In this document: piece after piece, positions 45,515 to 54,951 of the stretch
Layout of the letters: each line of letters starts with the position of its first letter
Position numbering within the stretch: the stretch's first letter is position 1
Origin: Saccharicrinis sp963667815
GTDB taxonomy: Bacteria; Bacteroidota; Bacteroidia; Bacteroidales; Marinilabiliaceae
Reading direction: 5' to 3' (one strand)
Length of the DNA: 64,000 nucleotides
Assembly: GCA_963667815.1 (NCBI GenBank)
Contig: OY764021.1
The notes under the pieces: generated by a model
What the model was told of the DNA's origin: nothing
Seen by the model: only the letters and a program-made list of their open reading frames with translations
Database searches by the model: none
Made by a program: the position numbers and the translations under genes

Positions 45515-46882
45515 TTAAAAAATATAGTGAACAACTATCATCATTACAGCTGTTACAGATAATGGAATAACATTTCTTTTAGCCAGAGCATAAGGTTTAA
45601 TTCCAGCGATTTCGGAAGTAGCGATAATAACTCCGGCAATTGGAGAAATAGCCCTTCCAAGACTGGATGATAATTGCATTGGTAAAATGATTCTGGCGCC
45701 TTCAATACCCATTTTAGCTGCTATTTCTGGCACTAATGGACCAAAAGAGAAGAATGAAGCATTACCACTTCCCATAAGTATAGAGGCCATGAAAATAAGC
45801 ACACTCATTACAATACCAATACCAACAGCTGAAAAGCCTAAGGACTGGGATCCAGCAATAAGCCCTTCAACAAAGCCGAGGTTAATTAAACCCAGTGAAA
45901 AAATTTCGGCAGATATAATAAGTGTGATTACAGAAGCAAATACTTTCCCCATTCCTTCCCAGAATGTTTTAAGTGATTCAAAGACAATTTTTAAATCTCT
46001 TTTCCTGATTAATTCAAATAACATGGATACAAATAATGATATGATCATTGCGGTTGTTGTATCAAGATGAATGGGAATAGGAAAAAAGTTAAAGAATGGA
46101 GAAAATACGATTAGCATTATCAAAGGCAACATTGGTAAAATGCTAAATATTTTGGGTGTATTTATTTTCTTAAACGAATCAATTTCAAGTTGTGTTGGTT
46201 TATGGTTTTCCTTTTTATCAAAGTACTGATTTACGAAGTAGTACATAACCATTAATACTAATGTTAAAGGGATCGTTAAAGGCAATTGATCTTCCATAAA
46301 ATATTGCACATTGGTTTTTCCAATTAGTTCTGACGCTCGTGCAGTATTTGCAGATGCAGGCCCCATGTCAAATACAGTACATGCAGTAATTACAGAAACT
46401 GCTGATGTTTTACTTATACCCAAATTAACCAACACCGGAAATATTGAAGCAACAAGTAATAAACCTAATCCTGTGGCAGATGGTATACACATAAAAAGAA
46501 CTTGTCCTATCGGAATAACGATGCTAGCAGCTACATATGGGTATTTTCTGAATATGGATAAAGGTTTCATAGAAGCATAAACCAATGCCTCACTTGCACC
46601 AATTTTTTTCATATAGGCAACATATCCTCCAATGGTCATAATCATTAGCCCTACTTTTGCACCTTTATTACTTAAGGATATTTTTATCTGTTTGAAAAGA
46701 TCAAAAAGCTGCAATCCAGTTGTTTCTTTTATAGTAGGTATTTCCATACCAAGTGTTATCGCTATGGCCATCATCAGTAAACCACTAATAATCAGTACAG
46801 CTTGTGGATTGTACTTCCTCATTAATAGCTTTGCAACAATTATAACAAAGAGTATAGATATAATAGAACCGGTTACGAGCAT
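45515..46882 (-). CDS. dcuC: DcuC-family C4-dicarboxylate/anaerobic transporter
   Basis: The 455-residue inner-membrane protein has about 12 hydrophobic segments. It matches the DcuC family through YNPQAVLIISGLLMMAIAI, GGYVAYMKKIGASEAL, PSATGLGLLLVASIFPVL, the MLGS-like MASILMGSGNASFFSF and the terminal SSLGRAISPIAGVIIATSEIAG. DcuC carriers exchange fumarate, succinate or aspartate under anaerobic conditions. Paired with IadA, aspartate or an isoaspartyl peptide is a plausible substrate, but that is inferred from context. Confidence 0.88.
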   Translation of the reverse strand: MLVTGSIISILFVIIVAKLLMRKYNPQAVLIISGLLMMAIAITLGMEIPTIKETTGLQLFDLFKQIKISLSNKGAKVGLMIMTIGGYVAYMKKIGASEALVYASMKPLSIFRKYPYVAASIVIPIGQVLFMCIPSATGLGLLLVASIFPVLVNLGISKTSAVSVITACTVFDMGPASANTARASELIGKTNVQYFMEDQLPLTIPLTLVLMVMYYFVNQYFDKKENHKPTQLEIDSFKKINTPKIFSILPMLPLIMLIVFSPFFNFFPIPIHLDTTTAMIISLFVSMLFELIRKRDLKIVFESLKTFWEGMGKVFASVITLIISAEIFSLGLINLGFVEGLIAGSQSLGFSAVGIGIVMSVLIFMASILMGSGNASFFSFGPLVPEIAAKMGIEGARIILPMQLSSSLGRAISPIAGVIIATSEIAGIKPYALAKRNVIPLSVTAVMMIVVHYIF

Positions 46883-47077
46883 GATATTTTGTAAATTTGA
46901 ATTGATCGTAGAAAATAATTTATAGCAGATTAATGTACTGCATTTTTGCCAAGTGTCAGATGATAAGATTTTTACTTATTAAGCAAAGTACTGATACAGA
47001 TTAAGCATAAATGATAACTTGTAGTGAGATTCTTTTTCATACATCAACATTTTTTATTTTAACTTAAATTATTGATG

Positions 47078-47085
47078 CAAAACTA
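47078..47085 (-). promoter_or_regulatory. Candidate -7 element for dcuC-iadA
   Basis: On the minus strand this reads TAGTTTTG followed by CATCAAT, about 200 bp upstream of the dcuC start. It matches TAnnTTTG and closely resembles the element in front of the GH28 gene. The -33 position reads TTT rather than TTG. Confidence 0.4.
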
Positions 47086-47168
47086 TAGTTATTGAATTAT
47101 TGAAAAACATACCAGTTGTAATTACTATTAGATACCAATTATGTTTTTTTAATACTCTGATCTATTCC

Positions 47169-48668
47169 TTATATGTTATTGATAATTTTAGCCATTTTTT
47201 CAACCTTTTCTTTAATAACAGGTGCAGGTACAGGTGAATAGCCAAAAATAAGACCTGCTTTTGAATCTTTACTTACATAGCACTTTTTTAATGAGTGAAC
47301 TGCTATATTGTTTTGGTGTAATAAATGGATTACATGTTTTTCATCTATGTTTTTATCCAAAAATGCTGTCACATGTAAATTTCGGAAAGGAATGTGGTCT
47401 ATGGTTAATCTATTGGTCTGCGCTTCAAGTTTTGAAATAAATAAATCTCTTCTTTCCTGAGCTACATCAATCATATTATGCAGATGTTTTAAGAGGTAAT
47501 TTCTTTCAATAAATTGGTCCATAACCAATTGTACAGAAGGGGATACAAAGCGATGTGAGTGTTCCTGAAAAGCCTTAATTGCACCTACTAAATATTCGGG
47601 TACGATCATATATCCCAACCTAATGGAAGGATGCATTAATCTATTAAAAGTACTCAGATAAATAGTTCGGTCTTCCTTGTCAATACTATAGATACTTGGA
47701 ATAGGTTCAAGGTAGTTACCAACCGGACTTTCATAATCATTTTCAATAATTAAAGCCTTATTCTCAGAAGCCCACTTTAACAATTCCAGTCTTCGATCAA
47801 GACTCATCTTTACACCCAAAGGATAATGGTTAGATGGAGTTGTATGTACCAATTTAGGTGTTGATATCTTATTTTCGATAAGTTCGTTAACTTTAATTCC
47901 CTCATTATCTATATTAATAGGAAGAATACGGGCAAGCATACTTTTGAATATTGAATGCACGTTAGGAAAAGTTGGATTCTCCATGGCTACACAATCCCCC
48001 TTATTTAATAAAACGTTAGAAACCAGATATAAAGATTGTAATGAACCGGAAACAATAAAAATTTGATGTGGATTACACTTAATATTCCTGGTGATATTTA
48101 AATAGTTACAAATATTTTTCTTCAAGGAATCAATACCAGATGAAGATGAATAAGATAGGGAAGAAGATTTTACATAGCGCCAGTAACTATTTGTCAATTT
48201 TTTCCATTGATTTACCGGAAATATATCTAATGGGGGAAGCCCTGGTCTAAATGCCAGGTTTGTATCCGAATGTCGGTTAATGAGGGATATATTTTTTAAA
48301 CATGCCTTACCTTTTTCTGAAATCTGTGGATATGTTTCAGCACTAAATGTATTATCTGTTATTATTTTTCTGTTTGTTTTATTATCTGTAGAATAGCATA
48401 CTTTATATCCTGAGCAATGTTTTGATTCAATTAACTTTTCAATTAAAAGTAAATCATAAGCTTTTATTACTGTACTTCTCGAAAGATTCATTTCTTCAGC
48501 CAGAATTCGTGTTGAGGGCAGGTTCACACCTTCTGGCAATTCCATATTTATGATACAGTTTTTAATCGATTGATATAAGTCGGCATATTTGTGTGAAGAA
48601 TCCTTTGCCAATTGATTTTCAAAGGAGAACTTGATGCGATTTACAATAACTGCGAGATCTGTATTCAT
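47169..48668 (-). CDS. MocR/PdxR-family regulator lacking the PLP lysine
   Basis: The N-terminus (about 10-95) is a GntR winged helix: KYADLYQSIKNCII, GVNLPSTRILAEEMNLSRST, IESKHCSGYKV. The rest is a fold-type I aminotransferase domain with QIFIVSGSLQSLYLVSNVLL, PSNHYPLGVKM and IIENDYESPVGNY. At the PLP Schiff-base position, where relatives have SK in TFSKxLxPSLRLGY, this protein has TFNR with Arg343. PLP would not bind covalently, so effector sensing must differ. It is divergent from the lipoprotein run at 49003 and upstream of dcuC-iadA, either of which it may control. Confidence 0.88.
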   Translation of the reverse strand: MNTDLAVIVNRIKFSFENQLAKDSSHKYADLYQSIKNCIINMELPEGVNLPSTRILAEEMNLSRSTVIKAYDLLLIEKLIESKHCSGYKVCYSTDNKTNRKIITDNTFSAETYPQISEKGKACLKNISLINRHSDTNLAFRPGLPPLDIFPVNQWKKLTNSYWRYVKSSSLSYSSSSGIDSLKKNICNYLNITRNIKCNPHQIFIVSGSLQSLYLVSNVLLNKGDCVAMENPTFPNVHSIFKSMLARILPINIDNEGIKVNELIENKISTPKLVHTTPSNHYPLGVKMSLDRRLELLKWASENKALIIENDYESPVGNYLEPIPSIYSIDKEDRTIYLSTFNRLMHPSIRLGYMIVPEYLVGAIKAFQEHSHRFVSPSVQLVMDQFIERNYLLKHLHNMIDVAQERRDLFISKLEAQTNRLTIDHIPFRNLHVTAFLDKNIDEKHVIHLLHQNNIAVHSLKKCYVSKDSKAGLIFGYSPVPAPVIKEKVEKMAKIINNI

Positions 48669-49002
48669 AATTATGTCAAATTAGAGCGTCAAATGTAATG
48701 AATATTAAAAAAAATGAATGATTTAATACACGTATATTCTAAAATATCAGTTTGATAGTCTTTTGTTATTTGAAAGATGCATTTAATTGATATAATTTAA
48801 AATCCTTTTGAACTTAATATATTTTTTATAATTTTGGTTTTTCATTTTTGACCTATACGTTATGAGTAATGTTTTTAACCTTAATACTAGACTGCAAACA
48901 GTATTTGCCCCACTAAACCGTTTTCAAATATCTATAATAGTTGTTTTAACCAAATAATGTTTATAAAAAACACACTTTAATTCATCCCTTATTAAAAATT
49001 TC
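48669..49002. other. Divergent intergenic region, MocR gene / lipoprotein operon
   Basis: 334 bp of AT-rich DNA. It holds the best promoter match in the window (48806-48836) for the plus-strand lipoprotein operon, leaving a leader of about 160 nt. No ORF is supported. Confidence 0.5.
48806..48836 (+). promoter_or_regulatory. Promoter of the lipoprotein operon (Bacteroidota type)
   Basis: TTTTG (48806-48810, the -33 element) is followed after 18 bp by TAATTTTG (48829-48836, fitting TAnnTTTG). The spacing and both boxes agree with the Bacteroidota primary sigma consensus. Confidence 0.55.
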
Positions 49003-50826
49003 ATGAAGTATAAATTATTATTTATTGGTTTATGGACCTTAATCTTTTGTGCATGTACGAAAGAGGAATTAAGGACTTTAAATGATTCTGATCGGGTATA
49101 TGTTAATATCAGTTATAACAATACCCCCATAGAAGGAGCCTTTGTATTTGTTGATCCAGAAAAGGAAATAGTTCAAACTAATAATTTAGGTATAGCAATA
49201 TTAAATGAGAATTACAAAACAACAGATACTGTTTCTGCATACCAATCTATATATGGCGGTGCAAAAGCAAAAATACAAAAGAATGAAGGTACGAATTACT
49301 TAAGCCTTCATTTACAGTCTTCAGTACTTCCCAAAAATGTTCCGGTTGTTCAGGTTTTAAAGCCACAATACGAAGATGCATATTTACTTAATGAAACTGT
49401 TGATTTTTATATTGATGGTAATAATATTGAAAGCGATCAATCAATAGAATTAAATATTACAAGTAATTTGGATGGTGTTTTATATGAAGGTTCGTTACCT
49501 GAAAATGGGATTCTAGAGTTTAGTAGATCAAATTTATCTCAAGGATTACATACAATTGAAATAAATACTATAGATGTATATGGGTTAAAATATACCAAAA
49601 CGATTAAAATTCAATATGGTGTTCCTGAAGAGATTCAATTGCTAAAAGCAGAGCGAAAAAATGGATCTGTAGAGTTATGTTGGGAAAAAAGTTTAAGTGA
49701 TTATTTTAAAGCCTACGAAATATACATTAGTAATGATGTTAAAGGAGAAATTGGGTTACAGAAATTAGTGGAAATTGAAGATAGAAATACTACAACTTAC
49801 ACAGATAAATTTCCTCCATTTTATGATGAGGTATATTATTTTATCCGAGTGAAAAATTATTTAGGCTTATATAGCAGCAGTAATTTAATAAAGGTGGAAC
49901 AACCTAATGGGGAGTTTGTAGATTTTATTCCTACAGAAGCTTTTGTTACTAAGAACCAAGATGAATTAATTCTTTGGAATAAAGAAAATGCTAAATTGTT
50001 AAAATATGATTTAAACGAGTTAAAAGTAGAATATGAAAAAGAACTTTCATCTGATATTATTGATATAGATATTGATCAGGAAGAGGATGGAAATATTTAT
50101 ACAGTGAATAATGAGGGTAAGATATATGTATATTCCAGCCAGGATCTTTCATTACTTAAAGAAGTGAATTATGATATATCAGCATTCTGTATAATGTATA
50201 TGGGTGACAATAAAGTAATGTTGAGTGGTAATTCATATGATAGTTGGAATGAAAATAATCATGTTGTTGACTTAAATACAGGTAATGTAATAAGTAAAAC
50301 CGGTAATTATGGGAAATTGATATTTAAAAAGATCCCAGGTAAAAATGCAGCACTATCAATAACTACCACTATTTCACCAATAGACATGACATATTATGAA
50401 TGGGATAATAATGGGAAAATAACCCTTAAAAAAGAAGATTCACAGCATGGAGATTATCCTTTAAGTTCTGAAATGTTTGTGATTTCCGATATGGGAAATT
50501 ATTGTATTAGTGATTACAGGGGTGCTGTATATACAGCTGATGAAAAAATGGAATATAAGGGTAAATTACTAAATGATTATTACTCATCTCATAGATATTG
50601 TATTGTTGAGTCTATGGATGCCATATATGGAATATCAAAGGGACAATACTATAATAATGAAGGTAATCTACTTACAAAATATTCTTTACAAGAAAAAACT
50701 CAAATAGAAGAGTATAACTTAAAAGGTATACCACAACAAATTCTTTCAACATCTGATAAAATTTTAATTGTGTCATTAATACCGGGAGGATCTAATAGGG
50801 TTTTGGTTGAAGTAAAACCTTTTTAA
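49003..50826 (+). CDS. Surface lipoprotein with FN3 and beta-propeller-like region
   Basis: A lipoprotein signal ends at CAC (Cys18), followed by TKEEL. Residues about 30-110 form a CarboxypepD_reg-like beta sandwich (VNISYNNTPIEGAFVFVDP). Residues 110-205 are a second Ig-like domain (VVQVLKPQYEDAYLLNETVDF). A fibronectin-III domain follows at about 208-300 (VELCWEKSLSDYFKAYEIYIS). The C-terminal 300 residues carry repeated strands such as NIYTVNNEGKIYVYSS and look like a beta-propeller. Function unknown; binding or adhesion at the envelope is likely. It is the first gene of the run to 54540. Confidence 0.65.
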   Translation: MKYKLLFIGLWTLIFCACTKEELRTLNDSDRVYVNISYNNTPIEGAFVFVDPEKEIVQTNNLGIAILNENYKTTDTVSAYQSIYGGAKAKIQKNEGTNYLSLHLQSSVLPKNVPVVQVLKPQYEDAYLLNETVDFYIDGNNIESDQSIELNITSNLDGVLYEGSLPENGILEFSRSNLSQGLHTIEINTIDVYGLKYTKTIKIQYGVPEEIQLLKAERKNGSVELCWEKSLSDYFKAYEIYISNDVKGEIGLQKLVEIEDRNTTTYTDKFPPFYDEVYYFIRVKNYLGLYSSSNLIKVEQPNGEFVDFIPTEAFVTKNQDELILWNKENAKLLKYDLNELKVEYEKELSSDIIDIDIDQEEDGNIYTVNNEGKIYVYSSQDLSLLKEVNYDISAFCIMYMGDNKVMLSGNSYDSWNENNHVVDLNTGNVISKTGNYGKLIFKKIPGKNAALSITTTISPIDMTYYEWDNNGKITLKKEDSQHGDYPLSSEMFVISDMGNYCISDYRGAVYTADEKMEYKGKLLNDYYSSHRYCIVESMDAIYGISKGQYYNNEGNLLTKYSLQEKTQIEEYNLKGIPQQILSTSDKILIVSLIPGGSNRVLVEVKPF

Positions 50827-51056
50827 TTAGATTTTATTTGATATGAAACATGCAATAAAAAGCTTAAAATTAATGAGGTTACATTCTTGTTTTATTCAAA
50901 GTTATCATATAGACAATATTGTATATCGAAAAGTTCAATTAGATAATTGAAAAAAATTATAATCAAATGAAACGAGCCTGAGGTTATAGTTCTCAAGTGC
51001 GAGGATGAATATATTTGGTGAGTTTCATGTCGCAATAAAAATCAAATTATAAACAC

Positions 51057-51749
51057 ATGAAAATTATACATAAATATTTAAGCTTTCTGTTTTTTATTGT
51101 TGTGCTGATTTCTTGCACAAAAGAGGAAGTTGAAAAATTGGAATTGCAGGTAAAATTAAAAGGTACTGTAATTTTGTACAATCAGTTCGGCGAATTAAAT
51201 AATGATTACTCTAATGTGGTTATCACCATTACAGATACCTACAATGACTATATTCCAGAAATAGATACAGATGGGAATTATGAAATACTAGATTTAACCA
51301 CAGGAACATACAATATCTTTGTTACTGCCCATGGGTATGAAACCATTAAATTTGAAGGAGTACAGTTTTTAGGTGGGGAGCTATGGCAGGTTAAAAATTT
51401 TGATCTGGTTCAACCTTCTACAGCTAAAATTTCCGATTTTGAAATAATAAACGAGAATGGTGCATTGTACGCTAAAGGTAAAATTACAAATGAACAAACT
51501 CCTAATTCAGATTATTTCAACAATAGTATTATCATATTCATAAATGATTCATCAGATGTATCACCTGTAAACTATAATATAGCATTCGGTTTTTATGTCG
51601 AAACAAATGACGATAATGAGTTTAAAACCAGATTTTATTATAGTATGCCTGAAAAATGTTATTGCATTGCATGTAGCAGGTCATATGCCAGCAGTTATTA
51701 TGAAGGTATTGGAACTCCTTCCAATGTTGCAGTTTATATCTTAAATTAA
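51057..51749 (+). CDS. Lipoprotein with CarboxypepD_reg-like domain (paralogue 1)
   Basis: The signal ends LISC, followed by TKEEVEKLE. Residues about 30-115 are a carboxypeptidase-regulatory-like beta sandwich: LKGTVILYNQ, GNYEILDLTTGTYNIFVTA and GYETIKFEGVQFLGGE. The C-terminal half is a second beta domain without a recognised name. The overall plan and length match the genes at 51760 and 52535. It lies only 10 bp before the next gene. The function is unknown. Confidence 0.65.
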   Translation: MKIIHKYLSFLFFIVVLISCTKEEVEKLELQVKLKGTVILYNQFGELNNDYSNVVITITDTYNDYIPEIDTDGNYEILDLTTGTYNIFVTAHGYETIKFEGVQFLGGELWQVKNFDLVQPSTAKISDFEIINENGALYAKGKITNEQTPNSDYFNNSIIIFINDSSDVSPVNYNIAFGFYVETNDDNEFKTRFYYSMPEKCYCIACSRSYASSYYEGIGTPSNVAVYILN

Positions 51750-51759
51750 AACTATTAAA

Positions 51760-52506
51760 ATGAACAAAAAAAACATATTTCAAATCTGTCATGCTATTCT
51801 TCTTGTTCTATTTATAGGATGTACAAAGGAAATTACAGAGGAACAAGTTGGGAATTTAAGAGGAAATGTAGTAGCCATTTCTTATCAAAATTATTCAGCT
51901 ACTGTGATGGACAATGCTAAGATAAAACTGCAATCAGGAGATTATATAGTTGAGGTTGCAACAGATATAAACGGAGATTTTGAGCTTAACAATATTCCCA
52001 TCGGTACTTATAATTTAATATATCAAAAAGAAGGTTATGGAACTTATATTGATTATGGAGTTCAGATTTTCGGAGGAATTATTCCATTGCAACTAAACTC
52101 TATTAGCCTGTATGAGCTAACTGATGGAAAAATGGATATTCAGAATATTGAAACAATAGGTTATAAGAGTAGTTATAATTCACGCCTAGAAATTAGGTTT
52201 GATTACCAAAGAAAAGAAACGAATTCAACCATGTTTTTACTTCTGTTTAGTAAAGAGAATAATATTGATCTTCAGCATTATGAAGTATCTTACATTATAG
52301 GTAGTTATTTTGAATCAGGAACAGTCTATATGTCAGCTGATTACGATGAATTTCCTGAGAATTCAAAATGGTATGTTAAAATCTATCCTGTTTTAAACGA
52401 ATATTATTATTTAGATCCAGAAACAGGTAAAGAAGTATATTACTCTGCAAATGCTGAAGTATCAACAAGTGCTTCCTTTACAATAAACGAAGCGACCAAT
52501 TATTAA
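51760..52506 (+). CDS. Lipoprotein with CarboxypepD_reg-like domain (paralogue 2)
   Basis: The signal ends FIGC, then TKEITEEQ. The N-terminal domain repeats the plan of its neighbours: LRGNVVAISY, GDFELNNIPIGTYNLIYQ, KEGYGTYIDYGVQIFGG. The C-terminal part (about 125-245) is a distinct beta domain (IRFDYQRKETNSTMFLLLFS). It is tightly packed between paralogues. No enzyme motif is seen. Confidence 0.65.
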   Translation: MNKKNIFQICHAILLVLFIGCTKEITEEQVGNLRGNVVAISYQNYSATVMDNAKIKLQSGDYIVEVATDINGDFELNNIPIGTYNLIYQKEGYGTYIDYGVQIFGGIIPLQLNSISLYELTDGKMDIQNIETIGYKSSYNSRLEIRFDYQRKETNSTMFLLLFSKENNIDLQHYEVSYIIGSYFESGTVYMSADYDEFPENSKWYVKIYPVLNEYYYLDPETGKEVYYSANAEVSTSASFTINEATNY

Positions 52507-52534
52507 CCTGATTATTGTAAACAAAATTTATAAA

Positions 52535-53245
52535 ATGCGTAATCTTATATATATATTATTTCTTTTCTGTTTCATGATAAGCTGCAGTAAAGAAACAGAA
52601 CAGCCAAACCTAAAAGGAGAATTAGTTGGATTTGTTGAATTAGTCGATATTAATGGAAAAGAGTGTATTGATATAGATAGTGTTAAAGTCTCAATAGATG
52701 AATCAGATTACACTTGTTTTTCTAATGAAGATGGACGCTTCTTAATAGAAGGTATAAACCCGGGTACCTATAATATTACCTTAAAACGAGATAACTTTGG
52801 ACAAAAAAAAATATATAATGTTCCGATTATAGGAGGGAATGAACCTTACTTTATTAAAAACACAAATACTATATATGAGCAACCTAAATCAAAAGCTCAG
52901 TTTGTTTCAGTAAATGTTGAAAATGATTTAATAAATGTTGAGATATTATTGGATAAATCTATTCAAGGAAGCTTTACTGCTTATTGGTCAGATTCTCCAG
53001 AATTAAGTTCTATTAACTATATCTATCGTTCTCATATATATAGCTATATTAATACTGATAATAATAAAATATATTTTACAATGGATCCGGGGATGTTTCC
53101 AGATTCATTATTGGAAGCCGAAAATATTTATTTTATAATTACCGTTAAAAATTCGTATGAACGTTTTAATAATTATAATCCTTTATTAGAGCTGATCGTA
53201 TATGATTCTGAGGTGACAATTATGAACCCAATGAAAGTAGAATGA
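52535..53245 (+). CDS. Lipoprotein with CarboxypepD_reg-like domain (paralogue 3)
   Basis: The signal ends MISC, then SKETEQ. The domain contains LKGELVGFVELVD, GRFLIEGINPGTYNITLKR and KKIYNVPIIGGN, the same GxY-N-I core and IxGG turn as the two preceding genes. The C-terminal half diverges. Its stop overlaps the ATG of the next gene (ATGA), indicating translational coupling. Confidence 0.65.
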   Translation: MRNLIYILFLFCFMISCSKETEQPNLKGELVGFVELVDINGKECIDIDSVKVSIDESDYTCFSNEDGRFLIEGINPGTYNITLKRDNFGQKKIYNVPIIGGNEPYFIKNTNTIYEQPKSKAQFVSVNVENDLINVEILLDKSIQGSFTAYWSDSPELSSINYIYRSHIYSYINTDNNKIYFTMDPGMFPDSLLEAENIYFIITVKNSYERFNNYNPLLELIVYDSEVTIMNPMKVE

Positions 53246-54540
53246 ATTATATTAAAGTAATTAACATCGTAATCTTAATCCTTTGTTTCTGTAATTATTC
53301 ATGCGATAATAATGAAGATGATAAGGATGTTAATCCAGAACAAATCTATAAAGGATTAAAGCTTAATGTGATTTATGGGGATGATCAAAATGGTGAATTC
53401 AATAAAGAACTTACAGATAGCATTGTTTTTGAAGTAACAGATAGGCATAATATTCCATTTTCAAATGCAACAGTCAAATATGTTCCAATAAATGGATCTG
53501 TTTTGTATAATTATGGTATAACAGACTCAATAGGAAGAACATATTGTTATTGGAGTGGAAGTTGTGAAAGTATCATTCATAAAATGAATGTTTATTTAAT
53601 TGATAGTAATCATAATTATAGGGATTCTTTAGTTGTTTCGTCAAATATCTCTCAGCCAATAAATTTTGGTTTATCATGTTTTCCTTCTGGTAGATATATT
53701 AAAGATATTGCTCTTGATAAAAAGGATGGGACATTATATTTAGTTGCGGAAAATGATTCCTACATTTATTTATCAACAGATAATGGCATTAATTGGAGTA
53801 TTTTAACAGAAGGACCGTCTGCTAATGGTTATCAAGGAATAGAAATACAGGATGATGGAGATATATTTGTTTGCACTATAAATGGAAAGATTTGGCGAAC
53901 ATCAAATAAATTGAATTGGGATTATTTAATGATGGCCAATGAAATATACATTAATTTTGTTTCAGTAAATAATGACACATTATTTTATAGCGTTTATGGC
54001 AAAACATTTAAATCAACAAATAATGGTAACGATTGGCAGTTATCAGAGCAGGGTTACTTTAATGATGTAGCTATTCATGAGCTATATACTCATCCAGATG
54101 GTACCTTATACAAGATGGATGGATGGAATGATATCATGTATTCTGAAGATGATGGTTATAGCTGGAAATTTTTAACTTGTCAGGAACCATTTAGAATGGA
54201 TATAGAAGGTAACATGTATTGTTGTAAAAGTTCATTTAGAGAGAGAACTATCATCCGTTCTACAGATAAAGGGAATACCTGGAGTGATTATGTAACCTTA
54301 CCTAATAATGATTATTCAAATATTGAAATTATAGACTTTTGCGTGCATGAGAGTGATATATTTATTTCTGCAAATGATAAGCGGATTTATAAATATTCTG
54401 GTCATAATGGCATTTTATCACGCTCAGAAGAAGCAGATATCTATTTTTATCATAATCGTATGATAGTAACAAAAAATGGGACGATATTGTTAGGGGATCA
54501 AAATGAATTGGTTTATAGTTTAACATTTTGTGATAAATAA
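53242..54540 (+). CDS. Lipoprotein with Ig-like domain and BNR-type beta-propeller
   Basis: The N-terminal lipoprotein signal ends NYSC, then DNNEDD. Residues about 40-135 resemble an Ig-like/Big-type domain (IVFEVTDRHNIPFSNATV). Residues about 140-432 contain repeated BNR/sialidase-type blades with Asp-box-like motifs: STDNGINWSILT, STNNGNDWQLS, SEDDGYSWKF and STDKGNTWSDY. Asp boxes are structural and do not imply sialidase activity; no catalytic residues can be assigned. It is the last gene of the lipoprotein run. Confidence 0.7.
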   Translation: MNYIKVINIVILILCFCNYSCDNNEDDKDVNPEQIYKGLKLNVIYGDDQNGEFNKELTDSIVFEVTDRHNIPFSNATVKYVPINGSVLYNYGITDSIGRTYCYWSGSCESIIHKMNVYLIDSNHNYRDSLVVSSNISQPINFGLSCFPSGRYIKDIALDKKDGTLYLVAENDSYIYLSTDNGINWSILTEGPSANGYQGIEIQDDGDIFVCTINGKIWRTSNKLNWDYLMMANEIYINFVSVNNDTLFYSVYGKTFKSTNNGNDWQLSEQGYFNDVAIHELYTHPDGTLYKMDGWNDIMYSEDDGYSWKFLTCQEPFRMDIEGNMYCCKSSFRERTIIRSTDKGNTWSDYVTLPNNDYSNIEIIDFCVHESDIFISANDKRIYKYSGHNGILSRSEEADIYFYHNRMIVTKNGTILLGDQNELVYSLTFCDK

Positions 54541-54951
54541 GCTACTTTAATAATTATTATTTGAAATATACTAAGTACGAATTAGTAGATAACTTATTTT
54601 TTATCACATCTGTCCTAAATTAAAAAGATTTCTACTCTTTAGTAGGTTCTTATTGGCTTCAGCCAATGAAACAAAAAACAAGGTTAGTTTGACGGTTAAA
54701 AATCGTTTTTGAATGAACGTAGCGAGTATAAACGATTTCAGTCAAATTACCTTATTTTTTGAGTGGAGTTGATGCAGCCTTTAATTATCTCGTTAGGAAA
54801 GTGCAATATCAAGCTTGATTAAATATTTTCGATCGTAAAAATAATTATAAAATAGTTCTTTTCTTCCTTTTGGGGATCATGCTAAAAAAGGAACACGGGT
54901 CTATGAGAAATGCCAGGTAAAGGAATTCTTCTGAATAGCTCTAATTTTATG
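54541..54951. other. Intergenic region between convergent operons
   Basis: 411 bp with no supported gene. It contains the palindromic element at 54653-54760 and otherwise AT-rich sequence. Both transcripts probably end here. Confidence 0.5.
54653..54760. repeat. Compound long inverted repeat, possible bidirectional terminator
   Basis: TTGGCT/AGCCAA (54653-54658 and 54661-54666) forms a small hairpin. It is followed by a large one: AAGGTTAGTTTGAC (54680-54693) with GTCAAATTACCTT (54741-54753), and inside it AAATCGTTT (54700-54708) with AAACGATTT (54730-54738). A-runs precede and T-runs follow (to 54760), so it could stop transcription from both sides. The inner loop AATGAACGTAGCGAGT looks like a dispersed palindromic element. 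Confidence 0.6.

Noticed and set aside
50967..51028. Possible structured RNA between the first and second lipoprotein genes (ATGAAAC/GTTTCAT, 48 bp apart)
   Set aside because: The arms are only 7 bp, the inner pairing is weak and no T-tract follows, so chance cannot be excluded.
53242..54540. Sialidase function for the BNR-repeat lipoprotein
   Set aside because: Only structural Asp-box-like motifs are visible; no FRIP motif or sialidase catalytic residues are found.
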